DNA of 54,401 bases, from positions 1-54,401 of the forward strand of contig DWYK01000074.1 of the NCBI GenBank assembly GCA_019118705.1, in the 5' to 3' direction. Numbering within the stretch: the first letter of the stretch is position 1; the number at the start of each line of letters is the position of its first letter. Positions 31,290 to 39,950 of the stretch are shown here, piece by piece. The position numbers and the translations under genes were made by a program. Under the pieces are notes generated by a model, which was not told where the DNA came from, did not search any database, and saw nothing but the letters and a program-made list of their open reading frames with translations. This DNA is from Candidatus Merdibacter merdigallinarum (GTDB lineage Bacteria > Bacillota_I > Bacilli_A > Erysipelotrichales > Erysipelotrichaceae).

Positions 31290-32762
31290 ATGAAGACATT
31301 TGACGCTAAATTTGATTTTCGTGACAAGCGGAACCTTTCGCTGGTCATGGACTTTTATGAACTGACGATGAGCCAGTGTTATTTCAATCGAGACAAGAAC
31401 GAAGAAGTCGTCTTCGACATGTTTTACCGCAGCAACCCCAACGGCGGCGGTTACTGCATCTGTGCCGGTCTGGAGGAAGTGATCGGCTACATCCAGAATC
31501 TGCATTTTGAGGAGGAGGATATCGCCTATCTTCGTTCGCTCAATAAATTTTCGGAGGAGTTTCTGGACTATCTTCGCCATTTTATCTTTACCGGCGACAT
31601 CTATGCGATCCCGGAAGGCACACCGGTCTTTCCGTACGAGCCGCTCATCCGTGTCAAGGCGAAGATCATCGATGCACAGCTTCTGGAGACCGCGCTGCTG
31701 CTGGCGATGAACCACCAGACGCTCATCGCCACCAAGGCCCGTCGCATCGTCCAGGCAGCGAACGGACGGACGGTCATGGAATTCGGTGCCCGCCGCGCCC
31801 ATAACTTTGATGCGGCCAACTATGGTGCCCGTGCAGCCTACATCGGCGGTGTGCTGGGAACGGCCACGACCTATGCCGGAAAGGAATATGGCATTCCGGC
31901 CCTGGGAACGATGGCACATTCCTTCATCCAGAGCTTTGACAGTGAATACGAAGCGTTCCTGAACTACGCACAGACCTATCCGGACAGCTGTACGGTGCTG
32001 CTGGATACCTACAATACCCTGAAGAGCGGACTACCCAATGCGATCCGCGTCGCTAAGGAATATCTGGAACCCAACGGATATCGCCTCAAAGGCGTTCGGA
32101 TCGACAGCGGAGATATGGCCTATCTTTCCAAGAAGATCCGCAAGGCGCTGGATGAGGCCGGCATGCAGGACTGCCAGATCGTCGTTTCCAACTCGCTGGA
32201 TGAGTTTCTGATCGAGTCCCTGCTGTCGCAGGGAGCACAGATCGACAGCCTGGGCGTCGGTGAGAATCTCGTCACCAGCAAGAGCTCACCGGTGTTTGGC
32301 GGTGTGTACAAGTTGTGTGCCGTCATCAAGGACGGGGAGATCATCCCGAAGATCAAGGTCAGCGAGAACATCGAAAAGGTGACCAATCCGGGCATGAAGA
32401 ACCTCTACCGCATCTATGACAAAGAAAGTGGCATGGCCCTTGGCGACATCATGACGCTGGTCGATGAGACGCTTGATCCGTACCAGGATCTGACGATCTA
32501 TCATCAGATGAACTACTGGAAGAACAAGACGATCCCTAAAGGAAGCTATGAGCTGCGGGATCTGCTGGTGCCGATCTTCATCGACGGTCAGCTGGTCTAC
32601 GACTGCCCGTCGCTGGCAGAGATCCGCGCATACAGCGAAAAAGAGCTGAGCCATCTGTGGGATGAAGTCAAACGCTTTACCTATCCGCAGACGTATTATG
32701 TGGATCTGAGCAGAAAGCTGCTCGATCTCAAGATGAAAATGCTGGAAGAAGTGCCAAAATAA
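31290..32762 (+). CDS. pncB: Nicotinate phosphoribosyltransferase
   Basis: 490 residues, the long Bacillota form. Converts nicotinate and PRPP to nicotinate mononucleotide. Motifs: 'LVMDFYELTMSQCYF' at the start, 'MEFGARRAHNFDAANYGARA' (autophosphorylated His region), 'TMAHSFIQSF', 'GVRIDSGDMAYLSK' (PRPP-binding) and 'FGGVYKLCA'. It forms with the nicotinamidase gene a two-gene NAD-salvage unit; the product feeds NadD-YqeK at 18.8 kb. GAGG lies 8 bases before the ATG. Confidence 0.96.
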   Translation: MKTFDAKFDFRDKRNLSLVMDFYELTMSQCYFNRDKNEEVVFDMFYRSNPNGGGYCICAGLEEVIGYIQNLHFEEEDIAYLRSLNKFSEEFLDYLRHFIFTGDIYAIPEGTPVFPYEPLIRVKAKIIDAQLLETALLLAMNHQTLIATKARRIVQAANGRTVMEFGARRAHNFDAANYGARAAYIGGVLGTATTYAGKEYGIPALGTMAHSFIQSFDSEYEAFLNYAQTYPDSCTVLLDTYNTLKSGLPNAIRVAKEYLEPNGYRLKGVRIDSGDMAYLSKKIRKALDEAGMQDCQIVVSNSLDEFLIESLLSQGAQIDSLGVGENLVTSKSSPVFGGVYKLCAVIKDGEIIPKIKVSENIEKVTNPGMKNLYRIYDKESGMALGDIMTLVDETLDPYQDLTIYHQMNYWKNKTIPKGSYELRDLLVPIFIDGQLVYDCPSLAEIRAYSEKELSHLWDEVKRFTYPQTYYVDLSRKLLDLKMKMLEEVPK

Positions 32763-32775
32763 AAGAGAAGAAAAA

Positions 32776-32803
32776 TGCATGTCCGAGACGACATGCTTTT
32801 TTC
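32776..32803. terminator. Bidirectional terminator between pncB and the hydrolase gene
   Basis: GCATGTC (32777-32783) pairs with GACATGC (32790-32796), flanked by AAAAA and TTTTTT; the symmetric GAGAAGAAAAA/TTTTTTCTTCTC context serves both converging genes. Confidence 0.85.
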
Positions 32804-32806
32804 TTC

Positions 32807-33598
32807 TCATCGTTCCTTCTCAGAAGCCGGCGGTTCTTTTACCTGGGGATGCTGCAGCGTATCCAGGATGTCCGGTGCGAAGGTCCTTCTTCGGGTGACG
32901 ATCTCCCCTTTGAAAAACAGCAGGATCAGCTGATAGCACTCATTTGCGCTGATCGGTTCGCTCAGCAGATGATGCCGCCCTTCATGCAGGATGATCAACC
33001 GTTTGTCGGGATGGGTGACCTTTTCATAGGCGTGGATGCTGCTCTTCAGCGGTATGACCTCATCCGCATCTCCATGCAGGAACAGGATCGGACAGTGCAC
33101 GCTGGCGATGCTGTCACGGCAGTTGCGGACGATCTCCACAAACGCCGGATAAAAGCTCTTTGGTACGCTGACCGTATTCTGCTCTCCATCCGAGTGAAAC
33201 AGCATCCGGGTCCCTTTGCGCAGATAGTCTGCGGTCTTGGACATATCCAGATAGGTGAAGGCCGGAGCGACGAGCACGAGCTTTTCGATCGGATAGAGCG
33301 ATGCCAGATAGCTGGCGATGACACCGCCCATCGAAAAGCCGAGCAGATAGAGCGAACGGCCCTCCGCGAGGACTTTTTCCACCTGCGCCCGGGCACGGTC
33401 CAGCCATTGTCTGGGATCACAGTCCCTCTCATCGAACAGATCGTAGAGATCGAACTGAATGATGTCAAAATGCTCTTTCTTCGCCCAGTTCACCAGATTG
33501 TCCATCTCATGGCTGCGCCGGCGGCCATAGCCGTGGATCGTCAGGATGACCGGCCGTTTCGTCAGCTGTAAAAATGACAGCAGTTTTCTCTGTTTCAT
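32807..33598 (-). CDS. Alpha/beta hydrolase (esterase/lipase-like)
   Basis: 263 residues. 'RPVILTIHGYGRRRSHEM' holds the oxyanion HG motif, 'LYLLGFSMGGVIASYLA' the G-x-S-x-G nucleophile elbow, 'LFLHGDADEVIPL' the catalytic Asp and 'LHEGRHHLLSE' the catalytic His. It is cytoplasmic; the substrate is unknown. The start is ATG 33598 with SD AAAGGAGGAC; in-frame codons upstream to 33730 cross the promoter. A TG-C-TATAAT extended -10 lies just upstream on the minus strand. It stands alone and ends at the shared terminator. Confidence 0.85.
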   Translation of the reverse strand: MKQRKLLSFLQLTKRPVILTIHGYGRRRSHEMDNLVNWAKKEHFDIIQFDLYDLFDERDCDPRQWLDRARAQVEKVLAEGRSLYLLGFSMGGVIASYLASLYPIEKLVLVAPAFTYLDMSKTADYLRKGTRMLFHSDGEQNTVSVPKSFYPAFVEIVRNCRDSIASVHCPILFLHGDADEVIPLKSSIHAYEKVTHPDKRLIILHEGRHHLLSEPISANECYQLILLFFKGEIVTRRRTFAPDILDTLQHPQVKEPPASEKER

Positions 33599-33735
33599 CC
33601 GTTGTCCTCCTTTTGTGATTATCATTATAGCATGCGCGATTGTTTTCTGCATGGCAAACAAGGGGAGAAAGCAAAGGAACACATGGCATTTTTCTGTCGA
33701 TTCGATTATAATGAAAGCAGATAAGGACATGAGAC

Positions 33736-34464
33736 ATGAAAGCTACGTTGATCATCAAGAACATCCATAAACTATATGCATCTTCGCCAGGGAGCGATGT
33801 TTTTTCCTGCATCGAACACGCATTTGTGGCCGTGCATCATGCCCGGATCATCGATCTGGGGACACACGATCACCGGCAATGGATCGACAAGGATACCCGC
33901 ATCATCGACGCATCCAACGAGATCGTCGTACCGTCCTTTATCGATGCACATGTCCGATTCTGTTTTGATCGCCGCAGCGGGGACAATGTCCGCATCAATC
34001 AGGAGACGATGGAGCTCTTCTACAAAAACGGTATCACGACCGTAGGGACCCGACAGCTGCCGGTAGTCGCCAGTTCCCCTTACTATCAGCTGTTTCTCTG
34101 TGAGCGCCAGCGACTGCCGATCGTCGATTACGGTTATCTGCGCCACCGTCAGCTGAAGAAGGGGTTTTTGCTATCGACCTCCTTCCTTTATGAAGAACAG
34201 CCGTTTTATGATCTGATGCCGCTGGCTTCGCTGCTGTGCATGGAGGGTGCTGCCGGTGCACAGGAGATCCTGGCAGCGATGACGCTGCGTCCGGCCAGAG
34301 CGCTGAAGCTGTCCGGCAAGCGTGGGATCCGCAAGGGAGCGGATGCCGACATGATCGTTTTCCAGGCACGGGACCTCGAAGAGCTCTTCTGCTCGTTTGG
34401 CCGTCAGCGCCTGCATCGCATCATTCATCAGGGAGTGCACATCTATCCGCATGTCATCATCTGA
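33736..34464 (+). CDS. Degenerate, shortened amidohydrolase-family protein (imidazolonepropionase-like)
   Basis: 242 residues against about 410 for HutI. The N-terminal part ('LIIKNIHKLYAS', 'EIVVPSFIDAHVRF') and the C-terminal part ('ILAAMTLRPARALKLSGKRG', 'IRKGADADMIVFQARDLEEL', 'FGRQRLHRIIHQGVHIY') match the two halves of an imidazolonepropionase. About 170 residues of the TIM barrel that carry most metal and catalytic residues are missing, and the D-x-H-x-H motif reads D-A-H-V-R. The frame is intact, with a TATAAT at 33707-33712 and a weak AAGGA SD. It is either a decaying gene or a protein kept for a non-enzymatic role. No hut genes are nearby. Confidence 0.65.
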   Translation: MKATLIIKNIHKLYASSPGSDVFSCIEHAFVAVHHARIIDLGTHDHRQWIDKDTRIIDASNEIVVPSFIDAHVRFCFDRRSGDNVRINQETMELFYKNGITTVGTRQLPVVASSPYYQLFLCERQRLPIVDYGYLRHRQLKKGFLLSTSFLYEEQPFYDLMPLASLLCMEGAAGAQEILAAMTLRPARALKLSGKRGIRKGADADMIVFQARDLEELFCSFGRQRLHRIIHQGVHIYPHVII

Positions 34465-34554
34465 GACAGCGGTTTTTTTTATCCGAGATTTCTCTGAAGA
34501 TCGACAGATTTCGCCTTTTCCCTCATATAGTATGAAGGAAGAGGAGGGACTGAC

Positions 34555-35022
34555 ATGCAGTTATATGAAACGATCAACGGTGAGGTGAAGGTCCGCCTGT
34601 TAAAAGACCATCAGCCCAATCAGGCGATGCTCAATGAATTTCAGACGGCGACCTTTGACTGTAAGATGCGCAAGCTGGAGCTGTGCGGACGGCGCCTGAA
34701 CGGCTATGAGGTGGAGGAACCCGCCTGCTTTCTGAAGGTGTATCTGACGCTGCGCAATGTTCTGCAGGAACCCATCTGTATCTATAAAGACGATTTTCAG
34801 CTGAGTTATGACAATAAGAAGTTTTCGTTTGAGGCAGAAGATCATTTTGGCGTACAGGAACAGCTGCCGGATGTGATGGAACTGGAAGGAGACAGCGTCA
34901 TGGAAGGATGCCTGGTCTTTCTGATCCCGCAGGGAGCCGGACAGCTGTTGTTTACGTATCACGAGTATGCCGATGAGGAAGATCCCGGCAAAACGTACCG
35001 GCTGCGCTATGTGCTGAAGTAG
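34555..35022 (+). CDS. DUF4352-like protein of unknown function
   Basis: 155 residues, no signal peptide. A single beta-rich domain with the pattern 'LELCGRRLNGYEV', 'CFLKVYLTLRNVLQEPICIYKDDFQLSYDNKKFSF', read across residues about 55-90, and 'VMEGCLVFLIPQGAGQLLFTYH' near the end. This resembles the DUF4352/TRF2-like immunoglobulin fold usually found in lipoproteins (growth, then 'G.LVF.VP' strand). Here it is apparently cytoplasmic. The SD is GGAGGGA, and a TATAGTATG -10-like sequence lies upstream. A terminator at 35065 ends the unit. No function is assigned. Confidence 0.7.
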   Translation: MQLYETINGEVKVRLLKDHQPNQAMLNEFQTATFDCKMRKLELCGRRLNGYEVEEPACFLKVYLTLRNVLQEPICIYKDDFQLSYDNKKFSFEAEDHFGVQEQLPDVMELEGDSVMEGCLVFLIPQGAGQLLFTYHEYADEEDPGKTYRLRYVLK

Positions 35023-35064
35023 AAAACGATCCGTCTGCCGGAAGAAAACAGATGGGCAAAAAGG

Positions 35065-35100
35065 AGAGAAGGCCTCGCATTCGGCGCTTCTCTTCTTTTC
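35065..35100 (+). terminator. Terminator after the DUF4352-like gene
   Basis: AGAGAAG (35065-35071) pairs with CTTCTCT (35087-35093), with an inner GCC/GGC, followed by TCTTTTC. Between here and the promoter at 35299 nothing further is recognised; the DNA becomes A/T-rich after 35270. Confidence 0.65.
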
Positions 35101-35298
35101 ATGTGTGAGACACATCGATGGCGCAGTGTGAAAAACGAGCGTCTGCCGGCACAACTGTCCAAAAAAGCGGATGTTCCACGACCGGGCTGCCTGTGGCGAG
35201 TTTGAAACATGGAGCATCTGCTCGTTTTCAATTACAGAAACAGGCGTATGAGCGTATTGTAAGAAAATGAAATAATTTTGAAAAAAATCAAAAAATGA

Positions 35299-35327
35299 TT
35301 GACAAACGCTTTCTTGTTGTGTATGAT
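35299..35327 (+). promoter_or_regulatory. Promoter of the metNIQ T-box transcript
   Basis: Consensus TTGACA (35299-35304), exactly 17 bases, TATGAT (35322-35327). The start site is predicted near 35334, just before Stem I of the T-box. Confidence 0.85.
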
Positions 35328-35339
35328 TAGACCATAAAT

Positions 35340-35602
35340 TGACGATGAAGAGAAGAGTAAGCAGGAAGGTCCTTCAAAGAGAGTTCCCATATGGTGAAAG
35401 GGAATAAGGAATGAACTGTTGAAAATGGTCTTGGAGTTGCGTGGTCGAGAGGTTGTCTTTAGGCCGCGACGTGTTCGCCCGTTACAGCGATAAAGTATAA
35501 TCTGGAGACAGACGTACTTGATGAGGCGGGATCAGTGATGGCCCTGTAAAGATAGGTGGTAACACGAGGGTACCTTCGTCCTATTGGGAGGAAGGTTTTT
35601 TT
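35340..35602 (+). promoter_or_regulatory. Methionine-specific T-box leader
   Basis: Stem I has a GAAGAGTA turn motif (35350s), the AGAGAG bulge (35378-35383) and a GGTG distal loop (35393-35396). CCTT/AAGG and AGCAG/CTGTT helices frame the specifier loop, which presents ATG (35411-35413), a Met codon, followed by a purine. The T-box core AGGTGGTAACACG (35554-35566) can pair ATAGG...CCTAT as antiterminator, or yield the terminator ACCTTCGTCC/GGGAGGAAGGT plus seven T residues ending at 35602. Uncharged tRNA-Met should favour read-through into metNIQ. Confidence 0.93.
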
Positions 35603-35624
35603 GTTTTAAGGAGGATGGAGATCA

Positions 35625-36656
35625 ATGATCACACTGGAACATGTCTCAAAGACATTTACGACAAAGAGTGGTTATGTTCATGCCGTACGGGATGTTTCCC
35701 TGCAGATCGATGAAGGGGAGATCTATGGGATCATCGGCTTCAGCGGTGCCGGCAAGTCGACGCTGGTGCGCTGCATCAATCTGCTGGAGCGGCCGGAAGC
35801 GGGAAACGTGACCGTGGACGGACGGGAGCTGCTGAAGCTGGATGCTTCCCAGCTGCGGGAAAGCCGCAAAAAGATCGGCATGATCTTTCAGCACTTTAAT
35901 CTGATGCGGCTGCGGACGGTGGCGCAGAACGTCGCCTTTCCGCTAAAGAAGAGCGGACTGAGCAAGGAAGAGATCGCACGCAAGGTCAAGGAGCTGCTGG
36001 AGCTGGTCGACCTCAGCGAGAAGGCGAATGTGTATCCTTCCCAGCTTTCCGGCGGACAGAAACAGCGTGTGGCGATCGCCCGTGCCCTGGCCAATGATCC
36101 CAAGGTGCTCCTGTGCGATGAAGCGACCAGCGCACTGGATCCGCAGACGACCCACAGCATCCTCAAGCTGATCAAGGACATCAATCAGAAGCTGAATCTG
36201 ACGGTGGTGCTGATCACGCATGAGATGGGTGTCGTCAAGGAGATCTGTGACCGGGTGGCGGTCATGGAGGATGGGCGCGTCGTGGAAGAAGGAAGCATCG
36301 TGGACATCTTCACGCATCCGCAGGCAAAGATGACAAAGAGCTTCATCGCCAGCACTTCGACGACCGATCGGATCTACGATCTGATCGAAGAGGGACATGC
36401 GCTGACCGAACTGGGAGAGGATGAAGTCATCGTATCCCTGAAATATGACGCTTCCAATGCGACACAGGCGCTGATCTCAGAGATCTCAAGAACTTATGAC
36501 GTAGACTGCAACATCATCTTCGGCAACATCGAAGTGGTCAAGGATACCCCGATCGGTACGCTGATCGTCGTATTGAAAGGGGATCCGGAAAAACGGAAAG
36601 CGGCGTTTGACTGCATCAAGCGCCATGGAGTGGAAACGGAGGTAATCAAGCGATGA
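35625..36656 (+). CDS. metN: Methionine ABC transporter ATP-binding protein
   Basis: 343 residues. Walker A '[20 protein letters not shown]', signature '[20 protein letters not shown]', Walker B '[15 protein letters not shown]', and a C-terminal NIL ligand-sensing domain (about 265-343, '[21 protein letters not shown]') that allows inhibition by intracellular methionine. The SD is AAGGAGGA. It is the first gene behind the T-box and overlaps metI by 4 bases. Confidence 0.97.
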   Translation: MITLEHVSKTFTTKSGYVHAVRDVSLQIDEGEIYGIIGFSGAGKSTLVRCINLLERPEAGNVTVDGRELLKLDASQLRESRKKIGMIFQHFNLMRLRTVAQNVAFPLKKSGLSKEEIARKVKELLELVDLSEKANVYPSQLSGGQKQRVAIARALANDPKVLLCDEATSALDPQTTHSILKLIKDINQKLNLTVVLITHEMGVVKEICDRVAVMEDGRVVEEGSIVDIFTHPQAKMTKSFIASTSTTDRIYDLIEEGHALTELGEDEVIVSLKYDASNATQALISEISRTYDVDCNIIFGNIEVVKDTPIGTLIVVLKGDPEKRKAAFDCIKRHGVETEVIKR

Positions 36657-37333
36657 TGGATTTTTTGACACAGTGGGCACCGCATCTGGTCGAGATGTTT
36701 CCACAGTTTGTGGACTCCATCGTTCAGACGCTGATCATGATCGTTGTCGTCGGCAGCATCTCCCTGATCTTCGGCGTGATCTTCGGCGTGATCCTGGTGG
36801 TGACCAGAGAGGGTGACATCATGGAGAACAAGATCGTCTATACGGTCCTGGGAAAGATCATCGACCTGTTTCGCGCGATCCCTTTCGTGATCCTGATCAT
36901 GGTGCTGGGCGATGTGACCAAGCTGGTATCGGGAACGTCGATCGGTCTGAAAGGTTCCTTCTTCCCGCTGATCGTCGGAACGATTCCTTTCTTTGCCCGT
37001 CAGATCGAACAGGCGATCGCCGAGATCGACCGCGGTCTGGTCGAAGCCAGCGAGGCGATGGGACTGACACCGCTGCAGATCATGATCCGTGTGTATCTGC
37101 GCGAGAGCGTTCCGAGCATCATCCGTGCGACGACGATCACCTTTATCTCCCTGATCGGACTGACTGCGATCGTCGGTGCGATCGGCGGCGGAGGCGTGGG
37201 CGCCTTCTGTTACAACTACGGTTATTCCAAACAGTGGGACGACATCATCTGGGCCGGCGTGATCGTCCTGGTCATCATTACGATCGCCATTCAGACGATC
37301 GGCAACTACTTCGTCCGCAAGACGACACATTAA
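36653..37333 (+). CDS. metI: Methionine ABC transporter permease
   Basis: 226 residues, about five membrane segments. The permease EAA loop 'EASEAMGLTPLQIMIRVYL' contacts MetN. 'TAIVGAIGGGGVGAFCYNYG' is typical of MetI. It overlaps metN by an ATGA and is followed 53 bases later by metQ. Confidence 0.96.
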   Translation: MMDFLTQWAPHLVEMFPQFVDSIVQTLIMIVVVGSISLIFGVIFGVILVVTREGDIMENKIVYTVLGKIIDLFRAIPFVILIMVLGDVTKLVSGTSIGLKGSFFPLIVGTIPFFARQIEQAIAEIDRGLVEASEAMGLTPLQIMIRVYLRESVPSIIRATTITFISLIGLTAIVGAIGGGGVGAFCYNYGYSKQWDDIIWAGVIVLVIITIAIQTIGNYFVRKTTH

Positions 37334-37386
37334 CATGGTTTCAACATCTTATGGTGTGAAATAAAAAAGAAAGAGAGGAAATGAAT

Positions 37387-38205
37387 ATGAAAAAACTTTT
37401 GAGCGGCGCACTGGCATTGGCTCTGTGCGCAAGTCTGACCGGCTGCGGCGGCAGCGGAGATGGGGAGGACAAGACGCTGACCATCGGTGCCAGCGTGACC
37501 CCGCATGCGGAGATCCTCAACAACATCAAGCCGGATCTGGAAGAGATGGGCTATACGGTGGAGATCGTGGAGTTCAGCGATTATGTCAAACCGAACACGG
37601 CCCTGGAAGACGGCGAACTGGATGCCAACTACTTCCAGCACAATCAGTATCTGGCAGAGTGGAATGAGACGAACGGAACGGATCTGGTATCTGCCGGTGA
37701 TATCCATTTTGAGCCGATGGGAATCTATTCCGATAAGGTCACTTCTCTGGATGAACTGGAAGACGGTCAGCATCTGACGATCTCGATCCCGAATGACCCG
37801 ACCAACGGCGGACGTGCCCTGCAGCTGTTAGCAGCCAACGGCATCATCACGCTGGAAGAGGATCTGGGCATCAGCGCCACACCGAACGATATCACGGACA
37901 GTCCATATGATGTAGACATCAAAGAGATGGCGGCTGAGACGATCCCGGTCAACCTGAGCGAGGTCGATCTGGCAATCTCCAACGGAAACAATGCGCTGAA
38001 TGCGAATGTACTGGATCAGCTGCTCGTGACAGAGGATGCGGACGGTGTTGCACAGCAGTTCGCAAACTGCATCGCCGTACGCAGCGGAGATGAGGATTCT
38101 CAGAAGATCCAGGATCTGATGAGCGTGCTGAAATCACAGAAAACGATCGATTTCATCAACGAAAACTATAACGGTGTCGTCGTTCCGTTCTTCACGGTCG
38201 AATAA
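37387..38205 (+). CDS. metQ: Methionine-binding lipoprotein
   Basis: 272 residues, NlpA family. Signal peptide with lipobox 'LCASLTGCGG' (Cys about residue 20), then 'KTLTIGASVTPHAEILNNIKPDLEE' and 'DYVKPNTALEDGELDANYFQH' spanning the mature N-lobe. It captures methionine outside the membrane and delivers it to MetNI. ATG 37387 is preferred over ATG 37381 for SD spacing (AGAGAGGA). Confidence 0.96.
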   Translation: MKKLLSGALALALCASLTGCGGSGDGEDKTLTIGASVTPHAEILNNIKPDLEEMGYTVEIVEFSDYVKPNTALEDGELDANYFQHNQYLAEWNETNGTDLVSAGDIHFEPMGIYSDKVTSLDELEDGQHLTISIPNDPTNGGRALQLLAANGIITLEEDLGISATPNDITDSPYDVDIKEMAAETIPVNLSEVDLAISNGNNALNANVLDQLLVTEDADGVAQQFANCIAVRSGDEDSQKIQDLMSVLKSQKTIDFINENYNGVVVPFFTVE

Positions 38206-38217
38206 CAGCGACGCTCA

Positions 38218-38247
38218 GGCAGAGGACACAGTTCTTCTGCCTTTTTT
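38218..38247 (+). terminator. Terminator of metNIQ
   Basis: GGCAGAGGA pairs with TCTTCTGCC (one G-U) around CACAGT, followed by six T residues. Confidence 0.88.
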
Positions 38248-38317
38248 ATCGGTTGTGCATACAAAGGATGGGAATTATGATAAAATAGCTTTGATAAAGG
38301 CACAGAGGTGAAGGTCC

Positions 38318-39151
38318 ATGCATTCGTTTATTGAGTATGTCAGACGAAATATCATGTTTGTCGGAATCCTGACGGCGATCATCCTCGTCACCGCCGGACT
38401 GGTCATCTATCAGATGGTCCTTGCGGCACCGACGAAGGGAGACACGCAGGAGCCGGCCGATACGACCCAGAGCGTGGAGCCGGGCAGCAGCGAGACGGCC
38501 ATCGTCGGTTTCAGCGGGCGCATGTCGAGCGATGATGTGATCGTGCTCAGCTGGGAGATCGATACCGGCGATCAGAATGTCATCTCCAGTGCGCTTTACT
38601 ATGAGGATGAGACGAAGGGCGATATCTGGATCGCAGATGTGACCAATCACACCAGCTATCAGCTCTCACAGAATGCCTATCAGTTCGGCGGTGGTGAAAA
38701 CACATTCAAGATCATCTGTACGCTGGAAAACGATGAGCAGATCTCGGCAAGAACCACCGTGAACATCATCCAGCTGGAGGATGTGTCGCTGGAACAGGAG
38801 GCGACGGATGAGGGCATTCGCCTGTATCTGCATTACTTCTCTACACCGGGCGCCAGCATCGATGTGCCGATCCTCTCATTTTACGGCAACGGCGCTGCGG
38901 ATTTTACCGTGCATTATGAGAATACTCAGCGAAGCGAGGAAAACGGACAGGTACAGACGACGGTCAGCTATCTGCTGCGCGATGACGGTGCACCGGCAGG
39001 GGACTATCGCTTTACGCTGACCTTCCGGTTTTTGCAGCTGAATCAGAGCTATGAATATACGGTCCGTTATGAAAAGCAGGAAGAAACGGCACCGGTTGAG
39101 GACCCGGAGGTGACAGAGGATGAACAGCCAGCTGAAGAAAATCATGGATAA
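38318..39151 (+). CDS. Membrane-anchored exported protein of unknown function
   Basis: 277 residues. One N-terminal membrane segment (about 12-36, 'IMFVGILTAIILVTAGLVIY'), a Thr/Glu/Ser-rich linker, then beta-rich repeats suggestive of two Ig-like or fibronectin-like modules ('IVGFSGRMSSDDVIVLSWEI', 'FSTPGASIDVPILSFYGNGA', 'DYRFTLTFRFLQLNQSYEYT') and an acidic C-terminus. No enzyme motif. The C-terminal 32 bases overlap the sirtuin gene in another frame, so the two are probably co-transcribed. Function not recognised. Confidence 0.75.
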   Translation: MHSFIEYVRRNIMFVGILTAIILVTAGLVIYQMVLAAPTKGDTQEPADTTQSVEPGSSETAIVGFSGRMSSDDVIVLSWEIDTGDQNVISSALYYEDETKGDIWIADVTNHTSYQLSQNAYQFGGGENTFKIICTLENDEQISARTTVNIIQLEDVSLEQEATDEGIRLYLHYFSTPGASIDVPILSFYGNGAADFTVHYENTQRSEENGQVQTTVSYLLRDDGAPAGDYRFTLTFRFLQLNQSYEYTVRYEKQEETAPVEDPEVTEDEQPAEENHG

Positions 39152-39851
39152 TGCGGAAAACATCGTCTTTTTCGGCGGGGCGGGCGTTTCGACCGAAAGC
39201 AACATCCCGGACTTTCGAGGCAGTGAGGGCCTCTATCAGAAACAGACGTATCCGTATCCGGCAGAGGTGATGCTGTCATCGGATTTCTTCTATGACCACA
39301 CCCGGTCGTTCTATGATTTTTACTTTCATGAGATGATCTATCCGGACGCGTTGCCCAATGCGGCCCATCGGGCGCTGGCAGCCCTGGAACGGCAGGGGAA
39401 GCTGAAGGCGGTCATCACGCAGAACATCGATGGGCTGCATCAGATGGCCGGCAGTACGCAGGTGCTGGAACTGCATGGCAGCGTGCACCGCAACCGCTGT
39501 CTGCGCTGTCATCACTTTCTCGATCTTGCCGGCATGCAGGCAAACAGAGATGCGCAGGGCATTCCCCGCTGTCCCGTGTGCGGCGGTCTGATGAAACCGG
39601 AGGTCGTGCTCTATGGCGAAGGGCTGGATATGCAGGTGCTGCATGCGGCGGTCACGGCCATCCGTGCCTGCGATACGCTGATCGTCGGCGGGACGTCTCT
39701 GGTCGTCTATCCGGCGGCGGGGCTGCTGCACGATTTTGCGGGCGAGAACCTCGTGCTCATCAACAAAGATCGAACGGATATGGATGCGCGCGCAACGCTG
39801 GTCCTCCACGAACCGATCGCACAGGTGCTGGCGCCGTGGGCGGTGGACTGA
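39120..39851 (+). CDS. cobB: Sirtuin, NAD-dependent protein deacylase
   Basis: 243 residues. 'FFGGAGVSTESNIPDFRGSE' binds NAD, 'ITQNIDGLHQMAG' and 'VLELHGSVHRNRC' hold the catalytic Asn/Asp and His, and two Cys-x2-Cys pairs ('CLRC', 'CPVC') bind zinc. Removes acyl groups from lysine, consuming NAD and releasing nicotinamide, which the PncA/PncB pair could recycle. ATG 39120 lies in the preceding gene after GGTGACAGAGG. A weak hairpin with T-run (39858-39884) follows. Confidence 0.95.
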   Translation: MNSQLKKIMDNAENIVFFGGAGVSTESNIPDFRGSEGLYQKQTYPYPAEVMLSSDFFYDHTRSFYDFYFHEMIYPDALPNAAHRALAALERQGKLKAVITQNIDGLHQMAGSTQVLELHGSVHRNRCLRCHHFLDLAGMQANRDAQGIPRCPVCGGLMKPEVVLYGEGLDMQVLHAAVTAIRACDTLIVGGTSLVVYPAAGLLHDFAGENLVLINKDRTDMDARATLVLHEPIAQVLAPWAVD

Positions 39852-39950
39852 AACAGACAAGGCTGTCGTAACGGCAGCTTTTTTCATGGGCCGCACTTGT
39901 CATTTTCATATGAATCGACTACAATAGGGGCTAACGGGCAGGTGAGCGAG

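Noticed and set aside
35340-35602. tRNA-like or SAM riboswitch interpretation of the metNIQ leader
   Set aside because: The T-box core, antiterminator/terminator pair and specifier loop account for the conserved segments; no SAM-I core motifs were found.
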